Source of the DNA: Geobacter sp. AOG2
Lineage (GTDB): Bacteria; Desulfobacterota; Desulfuromonadia; Geobacterales; Pseudopelobacteraceae
Reading direction: 5' to 3'
Length of the DNA: 64,000 bases
NCBI RefSeq assembly: GCF_019972295.1
Contig: NZ_BLJA01000001.1
Span: forward strand, 3,736,093-3,800,092
In this document: positions 36,425 through 44,604 of the stretch, piece after piece
Layout: the number at the start of each line of letters is the position of its first letter
How positions within the stretch are numbered: the stretch's first letter is position 1
Made by a program: the position numbers and the translations under genes
The notes under the pieces: model-generated
The model's input: the letters and a program-made list of their open reading frames with translations, nothing else
Told to the model about the DNA's origin: nothing
Database searches by the model: none

Positions 36425-38798
36425 TCGTTGCGTCTCCGTTTCCCGGCTTGGCGTGTTCGCCGGAGATGGTTTTATGCTCGACCTTTTTGGACCCGCCGCC
36501 GCCCTTGTAGACCGGCTCCGGGTAATCGATCCGGTGGTGGAAGATGCCGTTTAAGATGCGGTTGAAGCTTTTGGCGATCTCGTGGAGGTTCTTGAGGGTC
36601 AGTTCGCATTCCTCAAGCTGGCCGTCCATGAAGATATTGTTGATGATCTTCTGCACCATCCCCTGGATGCGGTCGGGGGTGGGGTTGACCAGGGTGCGGG
36701 ACGCCGCCTCGACGCAGTCGGCCAGCATGACGATGCCGGCTTCCCGGGTCTGGGGCTTGGGGCCGGGGTAGCGGAAATCCTGCTCCTCCACCGTCTGGCC
36801 GTTGGCCTCGGCCTGGGTCTTGGCCCGGTCATAGAAGAATTTGATCAGCCCGGTGCCGTGGTGCTGGCGGATGATGTCCATGATCGGTTGCCCCAGGTGC
36901 CGTTCCCGGGCCATCTCGGACCCCTCCTTGATATGTGATATCAGGATCAGGGCGCTCATGCTCGGGGTCAGCTTGTCGTGGCGATTCTCCTCGCCCCCCA
37001 GGTTTTCGATGAAATAGAGCGGTTTGGAAATCTTGCCGATGTCGTGGTAATAGGCGGAAACCCTTGCCAGCAGGGGATTGGCGTTGATGGCCTCGGCCGC
37101 GGACTCCACCAGGTTGCCCACCACCACGCTATGGTGATAGGTCCCCGGAGCCCGCACCATCAGGTCCCGCAGCATGGGCGAGTTGAGGTTGGCCAGCTCC
37201 AGGAGCTTGATGTCGGTGGTGTAGTGGAAGAGCGTCTCGATGAGCGGAATGAAGCCGGAAACGAGGCCCGCGCTCAATACGCCGCTCACCAGGGCGAAAA
37301 AGACCACATAGACCGTCTGCATGCTGAAGACGGTGGCGCTGGAGGTCTGAAAGGCCAGGGCCATGGCCAGGTTGACCACCGACACCTTCAGGCCTGCGGT
37401 GTAGATGGTGCTCCGGTCCGAACACTGGCGCACCCCGTGTGCTCCCACGATGCTCCCCAGCAGGGCATAGATCACCACCGACATGTTGCTGTCGAACATG
37501 ATTCCCAGGAGGGGGGCCAGGATCGCGCAGTAGACCAGCGCCACCTCCGAGTTGATGAAGATGCGCACGATCATGGGGCCGGCGGCAAAGGGGAACAGGT
37601 AAAAGAAGCTGTTGATGTCGATGTCCGGGAAGACCGGCCCGATGTTGTGGGCAATCAGGAGTGCAATCTTGAAGAGGAGGAAGCTGCCGGTAACCAGAAG
37701 CGATATGATCAGGATGTCCTTGTTGGTCGGGTTGAACTTGCGGATGTTCTTCAGGGCGAACCGGTACGGGAAATAGAACAGCACCAGGATCAGGGCGAAG
37801 ATGCCGACGGCCGAGTAGTAGCGGTTGCCGCTGTTGTTCTCCTGAAAGATCGTTTGCAGCTTGTGGGCCTGTTCGGGACTGATCCGCTCCCCGACCCGGA
37901 CGATCATTTCACCCCTCTGGACCTTGAAGAGGACCGGCCTGACCGCCTCCATGGCCGCCTTGGCCCGGGCCTCCGACGCCTCGCGGTTATAGAACAGGTT
38001 CGGCAGGAGGATGCGGGCGATCACGCGGGCAATGGCGTTCCCGTCGGCGCGGTCGTTCAGGCCGGAAAACTGCCAGGAGGCAACCAGCTTGCGTGCTTCC
38101 CTGATCTCGGTAAAATCGATGGTTGCGTCGCTGTCCTCGACCAGCCTGCCGTTGTCGTCGATGAACTCGACGCCCCTGCGGGTGTCGGTCTGGAAGGCCT
38201 TGCCGTCGAGGACGATCCGGCGCCGGTACAGTTCGTTCACCATGCGGCCGGCGTCCGCCAGGAAGACCCGGTCGGCGGCGATGCGGGTGAAGGCGCGGAT
38301 CTCCGCTTCGCTCAGCTCCGTGTCCAGGAGCGGGAGGAACAGGGCGCGCCACTCTTCCGTATTTTTCTGGCTTTTGGCCGTGCGCTCCTTGCGGACGGCG
38401 CCCACGACCTGTTCGAGCTTGCCGATGATAATGGAGGGGACGCGGTCGCTCAGGTTATAGACGACCGGCGCATTGTTGCCGGCCTCCTTGCGGCGCTGTT
38501 CGGTCAGGGGGCGGTCTTCAACCAGAAAATCCTGGGCGGCGCGGATATCGGAGGTGGCGATGTCCCCCGGCTTGAATTCGGCGGAGCGGAAACGCTGGCC
38601 GGGCAGCAGGATGATCGTGAGCAGGAGTGTGGTCGTAAAGAGCAGGATAAACCTGTTCCGGCGGGCCGTTCTGGGGTCGGAGAACCGCCTCACGATCAGA
38701 TCGAGGAGGTTCGACCCCAGTTTGGTCAGGTGTGTCAGCGTATTTTGGCCCTGATTGTCAACCGGTTGATCAGGCATAGGGGGTTGGTGGTCCGGCAC
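36324..38798 (-). CDS. pgpH: 7TM-HD family phosphohydrolase (PgpH-like, probable c-di-AMP phosphodiesterase)
   Basis: 824 aa; start is GTG 38798 or ATG 38777, neither with a good ribosome site. An N-terminal membrane helix (about 48-66), a large extracytoplasmic 7TMR-HDED domain (70-330), seven membrane helices (340-540) and an HD domain with HHSVVVGNL, YYHDIGKISKP and later DCVEAASRTL. In Gram-positive bacteria PgpH degrades c-di-AMP; a KimA-like transporter, a c-di-AMP target in those bacteria, is encoded at 19 kb. The last ~33 residues are low complexity and are encoded by DNA that also encodes the YbeY N-terminus. Confidence 0.93.
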   Translation of the reverse strand: MPDHQPPMPDQPVDNQGQNTLTHLTKLGSNLLDLIVRRFSDPRTARRNRFILLFTTTLLLTIILLPGQRFRSAEFKPGDIATSDIRAAQDFLVEDRPLTEQRRKEAGNNAPVVYNLSDRVPSIIIGKLEQVVGAVRKERTAKSQKNTEEWRALFLPLLDTELSEAEIRAFTRIAADRVFLADAGRMVNELYRRRIVLDGKAFQTDTRRGVEFIDDNGRLVEDSDATIDFTEIREARKLVASWQFSGLNDRADGNAIARVIARILLPNLFYNREASEARAKAAMEAVRPVLFKVQRGEMIVRVGERISPEQAHKLQTIFQENNSGNRYYSAVGIFALILVLFYFPYRFALKNIRKFNPTNKDILIISLLVTGSFLLFKIALLIAHNIGPVFPDIDINSFFYLFPFAAGPMIVRIFINSEVALVYCAILAPLLGIMFDSNMSVVIYALLGSIVGAHGVRQCSDRSTIYTAGLKVSVVNLAMALAFQTSSATVFSMQTVYVVFFALVSGVLSAGLVSGFIPLIETLFHYTTDIKLLELANLNSPMLRDLMVRAPGTYHHSVVVGNLVESAAEAINANPLLARVSAYYHDIGKISKPLYFIENLGGEENRHDKLTPSMSALILISHIKEGSEMARERHLGQPIMDIIRQHHGTGLIKFFYDRAKTQAEANGQTVEEQDFRYPGPKPQTREAGIVMLADCVEAASRTLVNPTPDRIQGMVQKIINNIFMDGQLEECELTLKNLHEIAKSFNRILNGIFHHRIDYPEPVYKGGGGSKKVEHKTISGEHAKPGNGDATSADTTEQPPAAAPDHGAPAKKGGGEDLKRLGMS

Positions 38799-38905
38799 GG
38801 CCCGTTATACGGTCCATGCAATATAAGTATTTGAAATAAGATTTAAATATACCCTGCATGAAGCGCAGTGTCAATATAGCACTTATTTCCTTCCCGCCCG
38901 GATAT

Positions 38906-39187
38906 TCACACCTCGCTGATGTCGGAGGCCGTTATCTCCACGTCCGGCCATCCCTCGTAGACCCAATCCTCGACGCGTTCCAGCACCTGCCGGGCAATGA
39001 CCTTGTCCGGGCTGACCGTCACGAACGCCAGCACCGCCGCACCGGGAGCGTCCTGGCGGTCCACCTCGGCGCAGGCCGTATTGAAGCGGTTGCGGCAGCG
39101 CCCCAGGATGCTCTTGACGATGCCGCGCTTCTCCTTGAGGGAGCGGGCGGGCAGGTCCAGATGGAGTTCGAGGCAAAAGATGAACAT
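38906..39187 (-). CDS. DUF503 family protein (YlxP-like)
   Basis: 93 aa. Family pattern: hydrophobic FIFCLELHLDLPARSLKEKRGIVKSILGRCRNRF at the start, AEVDRQD and a C-terminal WPDVEIT strand. YlxP proteins are often encoded with rbfA/infB and may relate to ribosome biogenesis; here it is upstream of pgpH. Function is not established. Confidence 0.85.
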   Translation of the reverse strand: MFIFCLELHLDLPARSLKEKRGIVKSILGRCRNRFNTACAEVDRQDAPGAAVLAFVTVSPDKVIARQVLERVEDWVYEGWPDVEITASDISEV

Positions 39188-39223
39188 GGGGTTCGACCCT
39201 CGTCAGGCGGCGGCGCGGATGAT

Positions 39224-39511
39224 TCAATCTTCCGTCAGCTTCGCCCCGCACTTTGGGCAAGTGCGCAGCCTGAACCATGTGGAATAGAATGCCGGGGCCA
39301 GGCGCGCCTCGCAGTTGGGGCAGCGGAAGATATTCCGGGCGACAAGAAGAATCACGGCCAGACAGGCCAACTTCAGCAGGTTGGCCTGGAAGGAGGCCTG
39401 CCCGGCGGGCGGGGCGGTCAGGCGAAAGACGACGACAAGGGCAACCACGCTTGCCAGCAGCACAAGGTACAGTTTCTTTCGCTTCCGGTATGTGCTTTGA
39501 ACCAAATCCAT
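39224..39511 (-). CDS. Small membrane protein with zinc ribbon
   Basis: 95 aa. Two membrane helices (about 14-30 and 44-58) are followed by a CPNC...CPKC zinc-ribbon (CPNCEARLAPAFYSTWFRLRTCPKCG) facing the cytoplasm or periplasm. No known family assigned. It lies 36 bases upstream of the DUF503 gene on the same strand. Confidence 0.75.
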   Translation of the reverse strand: MDLVQSTYRKRKKLYLVLLASVVALVVVFRLTAPPAGQASFQANLLKLACLAVILLVARNIFRCPNCEARLAPAFYSTWFRLRTCPKCGAKLTED

Positions 39512-39575
39512 TGCTGTGCATCTCCGTTACACCGGGGAGTAAATTCGTAAGCAGGTTGCAAGGCAGAGGGTGTTT

Positions 39576-39674
39576 TATGGGACTTATAGGACTTATAGGA
39601 CCAATAGGACTTATAAAGATCTCATAAGTCTCATAAGTCCTATTGGTCCCATAAGTCCCATAGTTCCTATAACT
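39576..39674. repeat. Repeat family C: array of GGACTTATA units forming an inverted repeat
   Basis: Units of GGACTTATA (or its complement TATAAGTCC) repeat along 99 bases. The two halves form a long hairpin, including GGACCAATAG (39597-39606) pairing with CTATTGGTCC (39640-39649). The same unit recurs at 60635-60679. It lies just after the stop of the barrel-protein gene and may serve as a transcription terminator. Confidence 0.8.
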
Positions 39675-39680
39675 CCTCCC

Positions 39681-40334
39681 TCAGAACCCCACCCTCAGAC
39701 CGATAACTACGCTGTGGTTGTAATAATCCATCGTGAAGGCCGGTCCGCTGGCCTCGCTGAACTTGGGGCGGGTGCTGCCGAAGAAGCGGTAGCCCAGGTC
39801 CAGGCTCAGCCGGTCCGTCAGCGCATAATCGATCCCCGCGCCCACCTGGTAGGCGAAGACAAAGGTCGAGTCGCCGCTGAAAGGCTGGCCGGTTACCGTC
39901 AGGTCCGAGGTCACGACGCGGGCGGCGCCGAGACCGGCCCCGACATAGGGCGACCACGACCGGTCCACGTCGTGGAAGACGCCGTAGAAGTTGATCAGCA
40001 GGCTATCAGCCGTCACGCTGCCGCTTCCCGGGACGCTCCCCTCGGCAAATTTGGCTTTGTCGAGCCGGTTGGTTCGGTGGCTGTACTCAAGCTCGATGCG
40101 CCCCTCGCCCGCGGTGTTGCCCGGTTCGAAGTCCCATCCCAGAACGGCGCTGCCCAGTAGGCCGGGATTGAATGTGAGGCCGAAGTCCCCCTGGCTGTCG
40201 GAAGCCTTGGCGGATATCAGGGCGTTGCCGCCCAGAAAGGCCCCCGCATAGGGGCCCGAGTGCACGGCCCAGGCCGGGCCGCAGAACAGAAGCGGCAGGC
40301 AGAGGGCGATTATTATCCGGCAGGTTCGTTTCAT
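39681..40334 (-). CDS. Outer-membrane beta-barrel protein
   Basis: 217 aa from ATG 40334 with AAGGAAGAG upstream. A signal peptide (1-~22, ending AWA) is followed by alternating strands typical of small barrels (GPYAGAFLGGNALISAK, SWSPYVGAGLGAARVV) and a C-terminal phenylalanine after VVIGLRVG, the usual signal for the outer-membrane assembly machine. Resembles OmpW/opacity-type 8-stranded proteins. Ligand unknown. It is 35 bases downstream of the Ig-repeat lipoprotein stop, so the two may be co-transcribed. Confidence 0.85.
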   Translation of the reverse strand: MKRTCRIIIALCLPLLFCGPAWAVHSGPYAGAFLGGNALISAKASDSQGDFGLTFNPGLLGSAVLGWDFEPGNTAGEGRIELEYSHRTNRLDKAKFAEGSVPGSGSVTADSLLINFYGVFHDVDRSWSPYVGAGLGAARVVTSDLTVTGQPFSGDSTFVFAYQVGAGIDYALTDRLSLDLGYRFFGSTRPKFSEASGPAFTMDYYNHSVVIGLRVGF

Positions 40335-40369
40335 GCCATCTCTTCCTTCATAAATGTTGGTATCGGACA

Positions 40370-42091
40370 CTAGGGCACCTTCAAGTTCACGGCCGTGGCG
40401 GTCTTGCCGTCGAACGTGGCGGTGAGGGTCGCCGTGCCGCTGTTGACCCCCATGATCTGCCCCTGTAGTTGCTGGCTGTCCGCCGGGATGGCCACATTGG
40501 CGTCGGAGACCGTCCAGGTGGTGTCCTTGGTCACATCCGCGGTGGTGGCATCGGTGTAGGTGGCCGTCGCGGTGAAGGCTGTGGCGACGCCGATGGACAG
40601 AGTCGTCGTACTGCTCGGGTAGATGGCCAGGCTCTTGAGGGTCTTAGCCGTAACCGTAACGCTCCCCGTGATATTCGTGCCGCCATAGTTGGCGGTGATG
40701 GTGGCGGTGCCCGCAGCCACGGCACCGACTTGGCCGCTCGCCAGCCCGGTGGCGCCGACCGTGGCGACGGAGGTGTTGTTTGAACTCCAGGTGGTGGGAC
40801 TGCCGGTTGTGGCGCTGTCGGTCACGTCCTGGGACGTGCCGTCGTTAAAGATTGCGGTCACGGTGAAGCGGCCGGTGGTTCCTTTGGTAAGGGCGAGGCT
40901 GATCGGGGCGATTTCAAGGTGATTGAGCGACGGGGCGGTGACCGTCAGAGAGGCCGTCTTGCTCAGGGAGGCGGATTTGGCCGTGATGGTGACGCCGCCG
41001 CTCGCCAGGGCGTTGGCCCACATCACATTGCCCGACGGCGTGGTCAGGGAGGCGCGGTTTGTGTTGTCAACCGTCCAAGTGAGCGCCCCGGTGATGTCCC
41101 GCGAACTGCCGTCGCTGAAGACGCCGGTGGCGCTGATGCGTCCCAGGGTTCCCTTGACGAGGGTCTGGCTGTTGGGGGAGATGCTGATGCTGCTCAGGGT
41201 GCCCCCCGTCACCTTGAGGGTGGTTGTCCCGCTGACGTTGTCCAAGGCGGCGCTGATGGTGGTGGTACCGGGGGCGGAGGTTACGGTGGTCCCGGCAGTG
41301 GGCGCGGGCGCCACGTTCGTACTGGACGAGGCCCAGGTGACCTGGCTGGTTATGTCGGGGGTCGTCCCGTCAGAATAGGTGCCGATGGCCGTAAAGGTCA
41401 CGCTGGACAGGGAGAGGACCGTGGGGGTGTCAGGCGTGATCGCGATGGATTGCAGCACCGGCGCCGTGGTGGTGAGGAGCGTCGAGCCGCTGATGCCGCC
41501 GAAGGTGGCGCTGATGGTCGTGGTGCCGGCGGCCAGGGCGGTGGCCAGCCCCTTGGTGTCGTCGGCAACGTCGCTGATGGTCGCCGCCGTCGTGTCGCTG
41601 GAGGTCCAGGCGGCATCGAAGGTCAGGTCCTGGGTGGTGGCGTCCGAGAAGATGCCGGTGGCCGTGAACTGCTTGGTCAGCCCCTTGGCAAGGGTCGGGG
41701 CGGCTGGGGAGACCGTAACGGAGGTGACGGTGGCCGAACTCACGGTCAGATTGAAGGTGGCCGACACGCCCCCCATGGTCGCGGTCAGGACGGAACTCCC
41801 CGCGCCCTTGCCGGTCACCCGGCTCGGGTTGGCCGTGGTCACGAACGCCGCCACGGTGGGCGTAGCGCTGGTCCAGGCCACCTGGTCGCTGATATCCTTG
41901 GTGTAGTAACCCGAGAAATTGCCGGTTGCCTTGAGCTTGACGGAGGTGTTCAGGGCGATGGTGGAGTAGTCGGCGGTGATCGTGATGGCGGTGAGGGGGG
42001 TGACGTCGTTCTCACGCGATGCGGTCCCGTCCCAGCCGCAGCCGGACAGCAGCAGTATCATGAAAAAACCTGACCAGAGCAGGTTGCGCAT
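40370..42091 (-). CDS. Lipoprotein with six Ig-like (Big_2) repeats
   Basis: 573 aa from ATG 42091 with GGAGG upstream. The lipobox LLLSGC puts the lipidated Cys at residue 18. Six ~90-residue repeats follow, each starting TxIxIxPxxxxLxxGxxxxFTATGxFSDGTTQDVTxxxxWxSS and ending GTxTITAxxxG. Such repeats are found in adhesins and surface proteins. No enzymatic or binding domain is attached, so it is probably a surface spacer or adhesive protein. A promoter with a motif shared by the diguanylate cyclase gene lies upstream. Confidence 0.88.
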   Translation of the reverse strand: MRNLLWSGFFMILLLSGCGWDGTASRENDVTPLTAITITADYSTIALNTSVKLKATGNFSGYYTKDISDQVAWTSATPTVAAFVTTANPSRVTGKGAGSSVLTATMGGVSATFNLTVSSATVTSVTVSPAAPTLAKGLTKQFTATGIFSDATTQDLTFDAAWTSSDTTAATISDVADDTKGLATALAAGTTTISATFGGISGSTLLTTTAPVLQSIAITPDTPTVLSLSSVTFTAIGTYSDGTTPDITSQVTWASSSTNVAPAPTAGTTVTSAPGTTTISAALDNVSGTTTLKVTGGTLSSISISPNSQTLVKGTLGRISATGVFSDGSSRDITGALTWTVDNTNRASLTTPSGNVMWANALASGGVTITAKSASLSKTASLTVTAPSLNHLEIAPISLALTKGTTGRFTVTAIFNDGTSQDVTDSATTGSPTTWSSNNTSVATVGATGLASGQVGAVAAGTATITANYGGTNITGSVTVTAKTLKSLAIYPSSTTTLSIGVATAFTATATYTDATTADVTKDTTWTVSDANVAIPADSQQLQGQIMGVNSGTATLTATFDGKTATAVNLKVP

Positions 42092-42165
42092 ATACTTCCT
42101 CCAAAAAGGTGGGAGCCTTGTGAACGGTGAAAACCCGTTTCTCCGTTTCAGGAATCTCTACCATG

Positions 42166-42201
42166 TAACTACACTGATAGATCATAAATTTCAACGTAAT
42201 T
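42166..42201 (-). promoter_or_regulatory. Promoter of the Ig-repeat lipoprotein with shared upstream motif
   Basis: On the minus strand AATTACG (42195-42201) leads into TTGAAA (-35, 42189-42194), a 17-base spacer and TAGTTA (-10, 42166-42171). The block 42181-42201 is identical at 19 of 21 positions to 44205-44225, in front of the diguanylate cyclase gene. Confidence 0.65.
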
Positions 42202-42348
42202 ACAGTGTGTTAAAAATATTCACATTTCTTGTGACATGCGCAAAACCGGTTGTTTTTGCATGACAAAAAAGGCGCCCGGACCGTGTCCCGGTACCTTTTC
42301 GTCAATCAGGGACAGGGGATGGAGCCGACCTGACCCTTTCGCCAACTC

Positions 42349-44070
42349 CTAATCGCTGTACGCGATCCTGTTGCGCCCCTCCTGCTTGGCGCGGTACAGG
42401 GCCATGTCAGCCTCGTGCAGCAACCGGTCGAAATTGATGTTGCGCCCCTTCAACCCGGCTAGTCCCAGGGAGATGGTGACCTGCACCGGGACATCCTGGG
42501 GCGAGACGATGACCGCGTCCGCCACCGCCGCGCAGAGCCGTTGCGCTACCTGCATGGCCTGCTCCGTGTCCGTTTCGACCAACAGGGCGGCGAACTCTTC
42601 GCCCCCCATGCGGCCTACGATGTCCGCGTCGCGCATCGCCTCCCGGATCAGTAGCGATACCTCCTGGAGTACCGTATCCCCGGTACTGTGTCCCCACGTG
42701 TCGTTGACCGTCTTGAACCGGTCGATGTCGATCATGAGGAGTGACAGGGGCCTCCGGTAGCGCAGGGCGCGTGCCAGTTCATGGTCGGCCAGTTCGATGA
42801 AGTGGCGACGGTTGAACATGCCGGTCAGGTAGTCGGTGCGCGCCTGAAGCTCGGCCTCTTCCTTGAGGGTGCGCTCGAGTTCCAGGGTTTTCTGGGTCAG
42901 GATGAGTTCCATGGCTGATTGCTGCGCTTCCTGGAGCAACCTGCGCAGACGCGCGTTCAGTACCATGGCGAACAGGCAGCCGATGAACATGCCGTTGACG
43001 ATCAACACCTGCCTGCCGATGTTGATGTTCGTTCCCGCCTGGCTGCTGCGGCTGGTAAACCAGAATACCGTAAAGACGAGCGTGACGGTGACAAAGACGA
43101 GTTGCAGCACGCGCCGGCTCGGCGCGTGCTCCTTGCGGAGGGTAAAGGCCATGACGATGAAATACCACCATGAAATCCTGATCAAAATGGCGTTGACGAC
43201 CATGGTTGCGGGGGTGTAACCCAGGGCCATGGCCGCCAGTTCCAGGGGAAAGACCAGCAGGAACAGGTCGAGGCCGCGCATCAGCAGCGGCGGAGGCTCA
43301 TAGGGCTTGAACAGCGCGCGGCAGAAGAGCAGGGTGGTGAAGCTGACCGCGCAGTAAGGGCCGGCGGTGCTCCACTCCGCCAGCCGGGGAAAGCCGGCCG
43401 GGATAAAGGGGGCCAGATAGCCGGTGATGGCGACGCCGAACAGGGTGTACATGGCCTGATGGAGGGCAAACAGGCCCACCACCGGCTGCCGGTCCAGCAG
43501 ATAGCTCTGGGCCGCCCAGAGGAACAGCAACAACATGGCGGTGACGAAAATCACCTCCATCAGGTCGAACCTGGTGTCCTGCCGGTCCGCTTCGTCCGGG
43601 GTCAGGGCCGACACGCTCAACTGGGACGCGCTCCTGGTCTTGAGGCGCAGGTAAAAGGTCGCCCCGGAAGGCGGTACGTTGACGATGAAGCCGAGGGAGT
43701 TCCTGGCGCGGTCGCGCTCGCCGTATGGGTAGTAGTTGCCGGTTACCCGCGTCCTCCAGCTCCGCGGGTCGCCTGCATCGGCCTCGTAGAGGCGGATTTC
43801 GTTGAGAAAAGGCTGGCGGATGAACAATACCACCCGGCTGCCCTCAGCGGGCGCCTGAACGCGCAGACGAATCCAGAACGCGGAGTTGCTGACCCCTCTG
43901 GACAGGGTGGCCCCGACCGGCACGAAGTCGCGCCCCACAACGTCGGAGATCGTCAGGGTAGCGGCCTTGTCCTCCAGGGCGGCACGGGATACGACCAGGT
44001 CGGCGGCTGTAGCCGGCAAGGCTGCGGCAAGTCCGACGACCAGGATCAGGTAGGCGAAAAGTCGTTTCAT
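42349..44070 (-). CDS. Diguanylate cyclase with 7TMR-DISM sensor
   Basis: 573 aa from ATG 44070; longer in-frame readings lack a signal sequence. A signal peptide (1-~23) precedes a periplasmic 7TMR-DISMED2 domain (about 25-160), seven membrane helices (about 180-390), a coiled-coil and a GGDEF domain with GRMGGEEFAALL. The product-inhibition I-site RDAD lies five residues before GGEEF. It should make c-di-GMP in response to an extracytoplasmic carbohydrate-like ligand. An MshEN protein and an Ig-repeat surface protein are nearby. Confidence 0.93.
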   Translation of the reverse strand: MKRLFAYLILVVGLAAALPATAADLVVSRAALEDKAATLTISDVVGRDFVPVGATLSRGVSNSAFWIRLRVQAPAEGSRVVLFIRQPFLNEIRLYEADAGDPRSWRTRVTGNYYPYGERDRARNSLGFIVNVPPSGATFYLRLKTRSASQLSVSALTPDEADRQDTRFDLMEVIFVTAMLLLFLWAAQSYLLDRQPVVGLFALHQAMYTLFGVAITGYLAPFIPAGFPRLAEWSTAGPYCAVSFTTLLFCRALFKPYEPPPLLMRGLDLFLLVFPLELAAMALGYTPATMVVNAILIRISWWYFIVMAFTLRKEHAPSRRVLQLVFVTVTLVFTVFWFTSRSSQAGTNINIGRQVLIVNGMFIGCLFAMVLNARLRRLLQEAQQSAMELILTQKTLELERTLKEEAELQARTDYLTGMFNRRHFIELADHELARALRYRRPLSLLMIDIDRFKTVNDTWGHSTGDTVLQEVSLLIREAMRDADIVGRMGGEEFAALLVETDTEQAMQVAQRLCAAVADAVIVSPQDVPVQVTISLGLAGLKGRNINFDRLLHEADMALYRAKQEGRNRIAYSD

Positions 44071-44604
44071 GACATCACACAGGGGCTGGGTGCCCCCACC
44101 CGGCCTGCAAGCACGGGGAGTCCGCCCCCCTGTCGTTGCCGGTCCCCCTCCCAAAATTTTAACCTGCCCCGTCGCGTTCATAGCCATTCTTTCTACATGA
44201 CGAAATCATGAACTTCAACGTAATTCCGGTGCGCTATAAAAAATGTAACACGCCAGTTGGGGGCGCGAAACAGTCTTTTTTCACCCGGCAAAAAGGCGCC
44301 TGAACCACGTCCGGACGGCTGGCCCTGTTTCGTCCGGCACCAGTTCGGATCCCCCATGTTTCCATATTGATTTTATACGGTATACTTGTGTCCTGCGCGT
44401 TAGTTCGTACTCATAAGTCCGGCTCTTCCGACCGCTGCCGTCGTTGCGGCTCCTTGATGCAGGCCTTCGCCCGCGTCGCCGCGCCCCGGCATCGGTCAAA
44501 ATAGCATGGAATTACCTCCCACGACCAACCGCGCAGGACACGAGAAACGGATGGAGCGTAGCGCCGGGAACCGCCGTTCCGGCGGCCAATGCGGGGAGAA
44601 TCAT
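44071..44604. other. Intergenic region between divergent genes (534 bp)
   Basis: It holds the diguanylate cyclase promoter (44190-44225) and must hold that of the hybrid kinase. A TATACTTGTG stretch near 44380 is the only AT-rich candidate for the latter. Short open frames here have no ribosome site or codon bias that would support a gene. Confidence 0.5.
44190..44225 (-). promoter_or_regulatory. Promoter of the diguanylate cyclase gene with shared motif
   Basis: On the minus strand TTGAAG (-35, 44213-44218), 17-base spacer, TAGAAA (-10, 44190-44195), preceded by AATTACG (44219-44225). It matches the promoter at 42166-42201 in sequence and spacing. Confidence 0.6.

Noticed and set aside
36978-38834. 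618-aa plus-strand open frame opposite pgpH
   Set aside because: Shadow of pgpH with low-complexity acidic composition, no ribosome site and no domain.
39576-39674. CRISPR array
   Set aside because: The repeat unit is only 9 bases, with no unique spacers of regular length and no cas genes nearby.
44281-44499. 72-aa minus-strand open frame in the 44.1-44.6 kb gap
   Set aside because: Arg-rich, no ribosome site and no conservation pattern; it looks like chance reading of intergenic DNA.
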